Source: Treponema bryantii
GTDB taxonomy: Bacteria > Spirochaetota > Spirochaetia > Treponematales > Treponemataceae
Assembly (NCBI RefSeq): GCF_036492245.1
Contig: NZ_AP025286.1
Coordinates: 3,100,001-3,164,000, forward strand
Direction of reading: 5' to 3'
DNA: 64,000 nt
Shown: piece after piece, positions 1-7,882 of the stretch
Layout of the letters: every line of letters starts with the position of its first letter
Numbering within the stretch: the stretch's first letter is position 1
Position numbers and translations under genes: made by a program
Notes under the pieces: model-generated
The model's database searches: none
What the model was told of the DNA's origin: nothing
What the model saw: only the letters and a program-made list of their open reading frames with translations

Positions 1-2
1 AG

Positions 3-53
3 GCAGAACAGCCGGAAGACCGCGCTTATTCAGCTGCACTCAAAAAGTGCTAA
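3..53 (+). CDS. C-terminal end of an unidentified protein (partial)
   Basis: An open frame enters from the left edge in frame 3 and ends at a TAA at 51-53. The visible tail (AEQPEDRAYSAALKKC) looks like an amphipathic helix. It converges with the minus-strand gene whose TAG stop is at 50-52, so the two stops overlap, as seen at other convergent pairs in this window. Only 16 residues are visible, so neither function nor reality is certain. Confidence 0.35.
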   Translation, partial: AEQPEDRAYSAALKKC

Positions 54-910
54 TTCTGACTCTGGCGTCCATATACCCAGCGTACAATCGCCAGAGCAAA
101 CTTCATCTGGCTTTCTGGCAGGAAGATATAATATTTCTGTTCCGTCGGAGAGCTGGAGGTAAGTTGCATAACACTGTTGGAAATTGACAGCACGGCAGTA
201 AGAGCAGAGATTGGAATCTCTGAAGTGCCAGTTTTTGAAAAAATTACCACACGCTGATCAGTTACAACAAAATCCCCTTCATTATCCTTTTGAACAGTTT
301 CAGTTGCATACAGAATTTTTTCACCCTGATTTGCCTTTAGACGCAGAAAGTGAACAAGCGGCATTTTTGAATCATCTGTTAATGGCAGCTTGTAAAGATT
401 AGTATCTACATAAGGATTTTCATAATCTTCTTTCTTTCCAGCTGAACGGAAATTACGCCATAAAATCAAGATCATTACAATTACGAAAAACAGAAAGAAA
501 TAGAAACCGCGGCCAAGTGTACGACCACTCTGTTTCTTTACAGAACGCGGAACACGTTCTTCTTCAGGCTCTGATTTTTCTGAATCTGATTTCTGTTTTT
601 TATCTGAAGCAGGAGATACTTTCTTTTCTTTTTTTGATGGACGACCTGGAGTTGCAGGAGCATCATAAGCTGTTTCACCACCGGAATATTTAAACGGAAG
701 AGAAACACCGCCAGTGTTATAAGAAGGTTCGAGAAGAAGTACAAAAGCAACAATCGCAACATACAAAAGAGAACCTGCTGCAGTAATAATTATTTTACGC
801 TTTTTCTTCCAGGAGGTCTGAAACCACATGAGGGAAAGTCCAATTGGAATAAGAAGAATTGAACAAAAACAAGCTATTGTAATGATTGAAAAGACTTTAT
901 TTCTTTGCAT
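50..910 (-). CDS. Membrane protein with C-terminal PH-like domain
   Basis: A 286-residue protein of unknown function. Two hydrophobic segments lie near residues 9-30 and 40-60. A charged Ser/Lys/Glu-rich linker follows, then a third membrane segment near 133-152 (rich in F, I, V, L). The last 100 residues are soluble and resemble a bacterial PH-like fold, with alternating strands around 'VTDQRVVIFSK' and a closing helix. The ATG at 910 lies inside the end of the preceding ABC ATPase gene (37-bp overlap) and has a GGAG about 10 bases upstream, so it is probably the last gene of the pyrE-transporter operon. Its position suggests, but does not prove, a link to the transporter. Confidence 0.7.
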   Translation of the reverse strand: MQRNKVFSIITIACFCSILLIPIGLSLMWFQTSWKKKRKIIITAAGSLLYVAIVAFVLLLEPSYNTGGVSLPFKYSGGETAYDAPATPGRPSKKEKKVSPASDKKQKSDSEKSEPEEERVPRSVKKQSGRTLGRGFYFFLFFVIVMILILWRNFRSAGKKEDYENPYVDTNLYKLPLTDDSKMPLVHFLRLKANQGEKILYATETVQKDNEGDFVVTDQRVVIFSKTGTSEIPISALTAVLSISNSVMQLTSSSPTEQKYYIFLPESQMKFALAIVRWVYGRQSQN

Positions 911-1662
911 TCGAAATCAACTCCAAATGTATACTTTAAATTCTCTGTATTCATTATATCAGATGGAGCGCCGGAAAGCACGGATTTTTTTGGAGGAAGC
1001 AGAATGATTCTGTCGGCAAAACGAGCAGCTAAGTTGATGTCGTGGACGGTCGCGAGAACTCCGAGATTTTTGGAATGGGCAGTGTCGCGAAGCAGCTGCA
1101 TAAGATGCGGCTCGTAAACATAGTCGAGGTTTGCGGCCGGTTCGTCGAGGAGAAGAAACTTCGGAGTCTGAGCAAGTGCACGGGCAAGACGGACCTTCTG
1201 GAATTCTCCGCCGGAAAGGCTGTGAATGTACCGGTCTGTAAACAGAGAAAGACCAAGGTCCGCAAGAACACCATCGGCAATTTTATAATCCGCGGCGGAA
1301 TAATGCCCGCTTCGAGTATATACATACCGGCCCTGAAGTACATAATCACGAACCTTAAAATCCCACTCCGAGTATTCGTTCTGCTGCATATAGGCAATAA
1401 TACGAGCACATTCACGGCGAGACAGTTTTGAGACTTCAGCTACGCTCTGGTTATCTGAATTCACCCACTTTATTTCCCCTTTTACTTTTAAGGCCGAATC
1501 CTTCACACCAGCCATCACGCTCAGCAAAGTAGATTTCCCCGCCCCGTTTGGTCCACAAAGACAAACAAACTTACCCTGCTGCAACGAAAAATTTATATCC
1601 CTTAAAACTTCTTTGTCACCATAACTTGCCGAAAGTTTTTTAATTTCAAAGCTCTCACTCAT
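874..1662 (-). CDS. ABC importer ATPase, iron-siderophore/cobalamin type
   Basis: A 262-residue ATP-binding subunit of a FecE/BtuD-type importer that powers uptake through the adjacent permease. It has Walker A GPNGAGKS, signature LSGGE, Walker B LLLDEP and a switch histidine (TVHD). A longer GTG start at 1680 is possible. The ATG at 1662 is preferred because it overlaps the permease stop as ATGA and has GGAGG with good spacing, which suggests translational coupling. It is the fourth gene of the pyrE-binding protein-permease-ATPase run. The family is clear; the substrate (corrinoid, haem or siderophore) cannot be read from the ATPase. The nearby methionine synthase reactivation gene favours a corrinoid. 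Confidence 0.88.
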   Translation of the reverse strand: MSESFEIKKLSASYGDKEVLRDINFSLQQGKFVCLCGPNGAGKSTLLSVMAGVKDSALKVKGEIKWVNSDNQSVAEVSKLSRRECARIIAYMQQNEYSEWDFKVRDYVLQGRYVYTRSGHYSAADYKIADGVLADLGLSLFTDRYIHSLSGGEFQKVRLARALAQTPKFLLLDEPAANLDYVYEPHLMQLLRDTAHSKNLGVLATVHDINLAARFADRIILLPPKKSVLSGAPSDIMNTENLKYTFGVDFECKEIKSFQSLQ

Positions 1663-2663
1663 TTTCTTCCTCCAAGACACAATGCCAGGAAAAATGGCAC
1701 ACCGAGAATTGATGTAATAATTCCGGCAGGAAGCTCACCCGGTGCAATAATCACACGAGCTAAAGTATCAGAAAGCAGCAGTAATGCTGCACCAAAAATC
1801 ATACTGAAAGGAACCAGAGTACGTGCCTTAGGCCCAAGAAACTTGCGGACAATATGAGGAGCCATAAGTCCAACAAAACCGATAGTTCCTCCTGCACACA
1901 CTGCAGCACTAACAGCAAGAGCTCCGCAAAGTAATACAAGAACACGGAGTCTGTCTACTTCCACTCCGAGCGCGGCTGCTGATTTTTCGCCTCCGGTAAG
2001 TAAGTCAAGCGGGCGCGACACAATAAACATAAGAATTATAGAAACTACAGAAGGCAACAGGATGAACAGCAGTTCGTTCCAACCACGTCCGTTAAAACTT
2101 CCAAGAATCCAGGTATAAATAGAATGAAGTTCTTTGTTGCAGGTAAGAAGCAGCATGGAACTTAAAGAAGAATACAATGTTCCAAGCGCCGTACCGCAAA
2201 GGAGCAGCATTACTGAAGATGACCTTCCACCCCGGCTGAATGCAAGTGAGGTCACAAAAAGTCCAGCAACAAGGGCTCCCGCAAAAGCACAAAGATTCAC
2301 CGGTGAAATATAAGCCCCAACTCCACCTTTTCCAGTAAGAGCCATGATTCCCGGCACAATGCTTGCAATCACCGCCCCTAGTGTAGCCCCGGAACCGATT
2401 CCCATAATTCCCGGCTCAGCCAGTGGATTACGGAAAAATAACTGGAACACTGCACCACTTCCACCAAGCAGAAGACCTGTTAAAAAAACAAGCAGCACAC
2501 GAGGAAGTCGCAGCTGCCATAAAATGATATTTTCAAATTTATCTCCCTGGCCAAAAACTGCCGCAAGGCTCACCTTTTCTGCACCGAGCATAAGAGCTAG
2601 AATCACAGAAATAATAAGGAGAACTGATGACAGTATTTTCCAGCACAGGGATTTTCTTTTCAT
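1659..2663 (-). CDS. ABC importer permease, FecCD family
   Basis: A 334-residue polytopic inner-membrane permease of the FecCD/BtuC family, with about ten hydrophobic segments. Family-typical stretches include 'LWQLRLPRVL' near residue 47, 'GSGAVFQLFFRNPLAEPGIMG' near 68-88 and 'GTIGFVGLMAPHIVR' near 260. The ATG at 2663 overlaps the stop of the binding-protein gene by one base (TAATG), and its own stop overlaps the ATPase start. The length is normal for the family. It should form a homodimeric channel with the ATPase. Confidence 0.92.
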   Translation of the reverse strand: MKRKSLCWKILSSVLLIISVILALMLGAEKVSLAAVFGQGDKFENIILWQLRLPRVLLVFLTGLLLGGSGAVFQLFFRNPLAEPGIMGIGSGATLGAVIASIVPGIMALTGKGGVGAYISPVNLCAFAGALVAGLFVTSLAFSRGGRSSSVMLLLCGTALGTLYSSLSSMLLLTCNKELHSIYTWILGSFNGRGWNELLFILLPSVVSIILMFIVSRPLDLLTGGEKSAAALGVEVDRLRVLVLLCGALAVSAAVCAGGTIGFVGLMAPHIVRKFLGPKARTLVPFSMIFGAALLLLSDTLARVIIAPGELPAGIITSILGVPFFLALCLGGRK

Positions 2664-3508
2664 TACTTCAACAAATCAGAAAGTTCAAGAACCACATCTG
2701 CAACACGTGGACCTGGTCTTGTGTACACATTATCATCTACAACAAAAACACGTCCACCCTTCACTGCCGGAATATCTGCCCAGCCATTGCGCAAGCCCAC
2801 TGCCGAAGATTCCAGACCAGTACTTGCAGGAATAAGAATTACAGCAGGCTCTCGGGCAATAATTGTTTCCTCACTGACCATTGGATATGCATCAGATAAA
2901 TCAGCAAAAATATTTTCACCGCCAGCTGCCTTAATTACATCATTTATAAACGAAGTTGAACCAGCAGACATATAAGGCGCATTCCAGACTTCCCAGTAAA
3001 CCTTTATCGGTCCATCCTTCTTTGCAGCACCAGCAGCCTTCTTCAGTTTTTTCTCCATATCATCTACAACTTTTGCAGCCTCTTTTTCATGACCGGTAAT
3101 TTTACCAACCTCGAGAATCTCTTTTTCTACAGAAGCAATAGATTCGCCCTTAGAAACGTAATAAGCAATACCATTGCTCTCTAAAGTCGAAATCAAAAAG
3201 TTGTGCATGCCCTCTGTAAGATAAACGAGATCCGGCTTGAAAGACATGATTGTTTCAATACTCAGAGTTTTTCCATCAAATCCACCGACAACAGGCTTTG
3301 CTTTTGCTTCAACAGGAAAATCAGTAAACTCACTAACTGCAGAAACCTGGTCTCCGGCACCAATTGTAAAAAGTATTTCTGCTGCGCTTGGCGACAGAGC
3401 AACAATCGATTTTGGATATCGAGATTCAGAAGTCTTTGGCTTACGTGCATATAACGCAGAGATTAAACTGATAAATAAAAATAATGTAAAGATTCTTTTT
3501 TTATTCAT
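2663..3508 (-). CDS. Periplasmic binding protein of iron/cobalamin ABC importer (BtuF/FepB-like)
   Basis: A 281-residue protein with a cleavable signal peptide (residues 1-21, ending ALYA). The TroA-like binding-protein fold begins at 'IVALSPSAAEILFTIGAG', the sequence typical of BtuF-type proteins. A long central helix ('VEKEILEVGKITGHEKEAAKVV') links the two lobes, and the C-terminal lobe ends in 'YTRPGPRVADVVLELSDLL'. No lipobox cysteine is seen, so it is probably soluble in the periplasm. The ATG directly abuts the TAA of pyrE. That leaves no room for a cobalamin riboswitch and implies cotranscription with pyrE. Corrinoid is the favoured ligand from context only. Confidence 0.88.
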   Translation of the reverse strand: MNKKRIFTLFLFISLISALYARKPKTSESRYPKSIVALSPSAAEILFTIGAGDQVSAVSEFTDFPVEAKAKPVVGGFDGKTLSIETIMSFKPDLVYLTEGMHNFLISTLESNGIAYYVSKGESIASVEKEILEVGKITGHEKEAAKVVDDMEKKLKKAAGAAKKDGPIKVYWEVWNAPYMSAGSTSFINDVIKAAGGENIFADLSDAYPMVSEETIIAREPAVILIPASTGLESSAVGLRNGWADIPAVKGGRVFVVDDNVYTRPGPRVADVVLELSDLLK

Positions 3509-4195
3509 TTATTTGCAGCCCCACTGCGAATAATATGAATCAAGTTCTTTCTTAATTTCATCAGTAATTACTTTCTTATCACCGTTTGTATAAAGCGCAT
3601 CAACAACATCGCTCATAGAAACAATAGCGCGTGCAGGGAAGCCATACTTTTCTGTAATTACTTCGAGAGCAGATTTCTCGCTGTCTGGAGCACGCTCTTC
3701 GCGGTTAAGACTTACGATTTCACCAACAATTTTGATGCTACCCGAAGTTGTTTCGAGAGCCTTGATTTTCGGATAAACCTCTTCAATAGATTTTCCTGAT
3801 GTTGTAACGTCTTCAATAATTACAACGCGATCACCATCCTTAATCTTATAACCGAGGATTGCGCCTTTATCTGCACCGTGATCCTTCTCTTCCTTGCGGT
3901 CACAGCAGTATTTAATTTCTTTTCCATAAAGCTCGCTGTAGGCAACGGCAGTCACAACTGCAAGAGGAATACCCTTGTAAGCCGGACCAAAGAAGACATC
4001 AATATCATCACCAAAATTGTCGTGAATTGCCTGAGCATAATATTTTCCAAGCTGTGCAAGCTGCCCGCCGGTCACATAACCACCCGCATTCATAAAGAAA
4101 GGCGACTGTCTTCCACTTTTCAAAGTGAACGACCCGAACTTAAGCACTTCGCAGCGCACCATAAAATCAATAAATTCTTTCTTGTAATTTTCCAT
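3509..4195 (-). CDS. pyrE: Orotate phosphoribosyltransferase
   Basis: A 228-residue enzyme that joins orotate to PRPP to give orotidine 5'-monophosphate in pyrimidine synthesis. The PRPP-binding motif 'RVVIIEDVTTSGKS' is intact near residue 125, and 'FGPAYKGIPLA' and 'YCCDRKEEKDHG' are family signatures. Length is typical. It starts at 4195, only 38 bp from the divergent gene at 4234. No good Shine-Dalgarno sequence is visible, and a TAAAAT-like -10 lies about 7 bases before the ATG, so a leaderless or very short-leader transcript is likely. It heads the operon with the ABC importer. Confidence 0.95.
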   Translation of the reverse strand: MENYKKEFIDFMVRCEVLKFGSFTLKSGRQSPFFMNAGGYVTGGQLAQLGKYYAQAIHDNFGDDIDVFFGPAYKGIPLAVVTAVAYSELYGKEIKYCCDRKEEKDHGADKGAILGYKIKDGDRVVIIEDVTTSGKSIEEVYPKIKALETTSGSIKIVGEIVSLNREERAPDSEKSALEVITEKYGFPARAIVSMSDVVDALYTNGDKKVITDEIKKELDSYYSQWGCK

Positions 4196-4233
4196 GATTT
4201 ATATTTTATCAAAAATGGATTATACTTCCAACC

Positions 4234-4869
4234 ATGAGTGCAACTTTTTTATTTCCTGACAGTAAAGATTTCTCACCTGACTTAAAAGAGGTAGCACGCT
4301 ATCTTGGTTATAGGAAGGTAGCTGGACCGGATGTTGATGTTTCAGCGCTGATGGAAAAAGCAGCAAAAGAGATGCAGTCTGTTATAAAGCCACAGGCGGT
4401 GTTTGAGGTATTTGATTTGTCTGTGGTTGAGTGCTCGCAAAGCGAATGCATCAAAACTACCACAGAACTCAAATTCGCCGACATCACTCTTCACTCAAGA
4501 GACCTCGGCGCAAATCTTAAAGACTGCTCAAAGGTTGCACTTGTGGCAGCAACTATCGGACCACAGGTAGATGCATTGATTCGCCGTTACAGTTCTACAG
4601 ACTCTGTTTATGCAAGCATTCTGCAGGCTACCGGTGCTATGTATATAGAAGAAGTTGTTGATTTATTAAATGCAGAAATAAAAAAAATCGCCGAAACTCA
4701 AGGACTAAAAACTCGTCCACGTTATAGTCCTGGCTACGGCGATGTTCCTCTTGATGTGCAGAGAGATTTTTTCCGGCTTCTGCCATGTACAAGAATCGGG
4801 CTTACACTTATGGACACCCTGATTATGGCACCAGAGAAGTCGGTTACGGCATTTATCGGTTTATACTAA
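4234..4869 (+). CDS. Stand-alone B12-dependent methionine synthase reactivation domain
   Basis: A 211-residue protein matching the activation domain at the C-terminus of MetH, here as a separate polypeptide. It binds SAM and helps remethylate cob(II)alamin on methionine synthase. The motif region 'RPRYSPGYGDVPLDVQRDFFRLL' (about residues 165-187) is the classic SAM-binding signature, followed by 'IGLTLMDTLIMAPEKSVTAFIGL'. Spirochaetes and clostridia often have such split forms. It is transcribed away from pyrE, and its last 9 bases overlap the convergent mutase gene. Proximity to a BtuCDF-like importer suggests shared use of cobalamin. Confidence 0.85.
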   Translation: MSATFLFPDSKDFSPDLKEVARYLGYRKVAGPDVDVSALMEKAAKEMQSVIKPQAVFEVFDLSVVECSQSECIKTTTELKFADITLHSRDLGANLKDCSKVALVAATIGPQVDALIRRYSSTDSVYASILQATGAMYIEEVVDLLNAEIKKIAETQGLKTRPRYSPGYGDVPLDVQRDFFRLLPCTRIGLTLMDTLIMAPEKSVTAFIGLY

Positions 4870-6363
4870 ACAGCTTCTATCCAATCTATCGAAACCGTCT
4901 GTTAACTGTTTTGCAATTTCTACGAGTTTTGCTAAATCACCTTTACGTGCGCCTTCAATGTTAAGAGGCATAACAGGATCATGCAGACTCAAACGTAAAA
5001 GCATCCAGCCCTGAACGTCTTCTCCTTTAAAACTGATTCGAACACCTTCATAAGATTCTGGCATTTCATACTCAGCCTCAATGGCACGTCTCTTAAACTC
5101 AGCAAGAACACTCTGTCCATATTCCTTAAAGTTTTCTCCGGAAATCTTAAAGCGGTATTCACCTTCTTCAACAAGTGGAGGAAGCTTTTCAATAAGGCTG
5201 TCGAGCTTTTTACCCTGTGCATTTGCCTGAGCCAATGCAATTACAAGCTTTACAGCAAGGAAGGCACCGTCATCAAGGAAGTAGTTATCTTTAAGAGCTC
5301 CGTGCCCAGATGTCTCCATAGCCAATGGCGCAACTGTTCCTGCAGCATTCAATTCCTTCTGCTTGTTGATTACGTTCTTATAACCACGCATATAGCAAAG
5401 ATGCTTAAGACCAAGAACATCCTGAAGGAAGTATGTAAGACGATCCGAAGTAACACTGTCTGTAATAATTGTTGAACCAGGATACTCAGGAGCAAGAATT
5501 GCAGCAATCATCGCAATAATTGAGTCACGGTTGATTTCGCTTCCATCACTCAAAACTGCAGACATGCGGTCAACATCTGTATCAAAAATCAAACCAAGAT
5601 CTGCCTTATTTGCGAGCACAGCACTTCGGATTGCTTCCATTGCCTGTTTATTTTCAGGGTTTGGAATATGGTTAGGGAACATTCCGTCCGGCTCAAGGAA
5701 CTGGCTTCCAGTTGTATCAGCACCGAGCGGCTGAAGAATCTTATCAACAAAGAAACCAGAAGCACCGTTTCCACTGTCCACAACAATGTGAAGACCAGAC
5801 AAAGGTTTATCACCTTTTCCAAGATCAGCCAGACCATCAGCAATCTTATTCTTAAGATATTCAGCATAGATTGAAAGAAGATCCAGTTTTTCTACAGGTA
5901 CATTGATTTTTGAAGGATTAAGGAAACCTGCAAGATTCAGGATTTCTGTAATATCTTCATGTTCAAGGCCACCATCATCATCAAAGAATTTAATACCATT
6001 TCTGTTAAACGGAAGATGGCTTGCGGTAATCATTGCAGAACCGTTGAAATTTGTCTCCGGGAAAACAATAGACATAAACATTGCCGGAGTTGTTGCCATT
6101 CCACAATCTGTAACAGTTGCGCCAGCGCTCACCATACCGTCAATAAGAGCATCTGCAAGATCCGGGCCTGTCACACGAGAATCGCGGCCAACTCCAAGAT
6201 GAAGAGAAGTAGCATCTACATCAAGCTTCTTTGCAAGCCAGCTAACATAAGCACAACCAATTTGCTTTGCAATCTGTGGAGTAAGATTTACATTTTCTCC
6301 CTCAACTCCTTCAATTGCAACACCACGAATATCACTACCATTCTGCAGCTTCATCAAATCCAT
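4861..6363 (-). CDS. Phosphoglucomutase/phosphomannomutase family enzyme
   Basis: A 500-residue alpha-D-phosphohexomutase that interconverts the 1- and 6-phosphates of glucose or mannose. The phosphoserine loop reads 'TASHLPFNRNG' (active Ser115; Leu replaces the usual Asn of TASHNP). The metal loop reads 'DTDVDR' (261-266; most relatives have DGDGDR). A sugar-binding 'METSGHG' lies later. These variants match the longer eukaryote/plant-like subgroup of bacterial mutases. It starts 63 bp after mnmE and is probably cotranscribed. Sugar specificity cannot be decided from sequence alone. Confidence 0.88.
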   Translation of the reverse strand: MDLMKLQNGSDIRGVAIEGVEGENVNLTPQIAKQIGCAYVSWLAKKLDVDATSLHLGVGRDSRVTGPDLADALIDGMVSAGATVTDCGMATTPAMFMSIVFPETNFNGSAMITASHLPFNRNGIKFFDDDGGLEHEDITEILNLAGFLNPSKINVPVEKLDLLSIYAEYLKNKIADGLADLGKGDKPLSGLHIVVDSGNGASGFFVDKILQPLGADTTGSQFLEPDGMFPNHIPNPENKQAMEAIRSAVLANKADLGLIFDTDVDRMSAVLSDGSEINRDSIIAMIAAILAPEYPGSTIITDSVTSDRLTYFLQDVLGLKHLCYMRGYKNVINKQKELNAAGTVAPLAMETSGHGALKDNYFLDDGAFLAVKLVIALAQANAQGKKLDSLIEKLPPLVEEGEYRFKISGENFKEYGQSVLAEFKRRAIEAEYEMPESYEGVRISFKGEDVQGWMLLRLSLHDPVMPLNIEGARKGDLAKLVEIAKQLTDGFDRLDRSCLV

Positions 6364-6426
6364 AATAATCCGTCCTTCGTAATCATTTTTTTTCTTAATT
6401 ATATTCTGATAACAATAAAAAGTCGA

Positions 6427-7869
6427 TTATTTTCCAACACAGAAGTTAGCGAAAATGCTTCCGAGGACATCATCAGGAGTTACGTCGCCGGTTACTTCGC
6501 CAAGAGAGTCGAGAGCATCTTCAAGATCCTGGACTACAGCGTCGAGAGTGTAATTGTCGTCGGCACTTACAAGGGCATGTCGTACACTTTCGAGGGCCGC
6601 CGATACCGCTTCCTTCTGACGTGCCGAGCCCAAACCCGCCTGAGTGCGCTCTGTTGAAAGGCCGGCTGTTAAAATGTCGGAAATTCTGGCAAAGAGCTCT
6701 GAAAGGCCGTCTCCGGTTTTTGAGGAGATTCGGCATACAGAAGGGGAAAGGCTTCCCCTCGCTCGCACTTCGTTGCTCGCTACCCCTTCCAGCGGGGACA
6801 CCCCGCAACGCCCCGTATTATCCGGGCTACTCTTTTCAGGAGCTGCAGCCTTATCAATCTTAGTTTCAACCACAATAAGCGGTTCAGAACAGTTTTCTAT
6901 GAATTCACGGTCCTCATCATTGAGCCCGCTCTGAGAATCTACAAGATACAAAACAACATCCGCATCGTGAACAAGACTGCGGCTGATTTCTACACCCTGA
7001 GCCTCAATTACATCGCTTGTTTCGCGGAGGCCGGCGGTATCGAAAAGCCGAACCGGAATTCCGTTAATACTTGCCCAGCTTTCAAGCCAGTCGCGGGTAG
7101 TTCCCTCAATATCACTTACAATCGCGCGTTCTTCCTTTAAGATTGCGTTGAACAGTGAAGATTTACCGGCATTAGTGCGGCCAGCAAGAACTACACGAGC
7201 TCCGTCCTGATACAGTTTTTCACCTCGCCAGGAATCAGCAAGAGCCTGGAGACGGCTCGCCGCAGCTTCTATGTCGCCGCGGTCAAAGGAGTCGGCGATG
7301 GTTTCTTCGTCCTCCGGGTATTCGATTTCAACTTCAATCGCGGCGAGCGTATCTATGATAAGCTTTTTAATAGAATCGATTTCTGAAAATAAAGAGCCCG
7401 CAAGTCGCCCTGCTGCATGAGAGCGCGACACATCTGTATGCGAATCGATGATTTCTTTTACAGCTTCTGCACGGGTAAGATCAGTTTTACCGTTAATAAA
7501 AGCACGGAAGGTATATTCACCGCGGTTTGCCTGTCGGAATCCAATCTTCAACGTCAGATTCTGAATTGCAGTAACAACGGCAGGTCCGCCATGGCAGAAA
7601 ATCTCTACCATATCTTCACCGGTAAAACTTTTTGGTGCACGGTAAACGGCAAGCATGACTTCGTCTATTTTTTTATCAGCATCATGAATCCACCCGTAAA
7701 CCAGGGTGTTCCCCGGGGCCTCCAGCAATGCCTTAGGTCTGCTGAATACCTTGCTTACCAGTTCAATACACCCCTTTCCCGAAACACGAACAATACCCAA
7801 AGCGGCTGGCGCAAGAGCTGTTGCAATTGATGAAATTGGTTCTTCTGGAGTGTACTGATTTGGTGTCAT
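6427..7869 (-). CDS. mnmE: tRNA modification GTPase MnmE
   Basis: A 480-residue GTPase that works with MnmG to install the carboxymethylaminomethyl (or aminomethyl) group on wobble U34 of tRNA. It has the N-terminal formyl-THF-binding domain, G1 GRTNAGKS (230-237), G3 DTAG (277-280), G4 TKID (336-339, a variant of NKxD) and the essential C-terminal CVGK (477-480). About 34 extra residues at 345-378 sit between G4 and the G5 element ISSKTG. They are encoded by a GC-rich palindromic element and have no family counterpart. The ATG at 7869 has GGAA upstream and lies 13 bp after the preceding gene. Confidence 0.96.
   Translation of the reverse strand: MTPNQYTPEEPISSIATALAPAALGIVRVSGKGCIELVSKVFSRPKALLEAPGNTLVYGWIHDADKKIDEVMLAVYRAPKSFTGEDMVEIFCHGGPAVVTAIQNLTLKIGFRQANRGEYTFRAFINGKTDLTRAEAVKEIIDSHTDVSRSHAAGRLAGSLFSEIDSIKKLIIDTLAAIEVEIEYPEDEETIADSFDRGDIEAAASRLQALADSWRGEKLYQDGARVVLAGRTNAGKSSLFNAILKEERAIVSDIEGTTRDWLESWASINGIPVRLFDTAGLRETSDVIEAQGVEISRSLVHDADVVLYLVDSQSGLNDEDREFIENCSEPLIVVETKIDKAAAPEKSSPDNTGRCGVSPLEGVASNEVRARGSLSPSVCRISSKTGDGLSELFARISDILTAGLSTERTQAGLGSARQKEAVSAALESVRHALVSADDNYTLDAVVQDLEDALDSLGEVTGDVTPDDVLGSIFANFCVGK
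6736..6837. repeat. GC-rich palindromic repeat inserted in frame in mnmE
   Basis: This stretch is far more GC-rich than its surroundings and carries nested inverted repeats. One is GGGGAAAGGCTTCCCC at 6743-6758 and another is GCGGGGACACCCCGC at 6792-6806. The core is roughly 6741-6815. It is read through without a stop, giving about 34 residues ('CGVSPLEGVASNEVRARGS') between the G4 and G5 motifs of MnmE. It resembles short palindromic elements of the REP/MITE kind. From memory, similar tracts occur in Treponema genomes; no second copy was found in this window. Confidence 0.7.
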
Positions 7870-7882
7870 TTATTTTCCTTCT

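Noticed and set aside
1029-1431. Overlapping frames opposite the importer ATPase
   Set aside because: Out-of-frame shadows of a well-supported ABC ATPase; no start signals.
3400-3540. Cobalamin riboswitch before the importer
   Set aside because: The binding-protein ATG directly abuts the pyrE stop, leaving no leader sequence.
5959-6657. Plus-strand frame spanning the mutase-mnmE junction
   Set aside because: Cys/Ser/Asn-rich antisense product of two confidently assigned genes, no ribosome-binding site.
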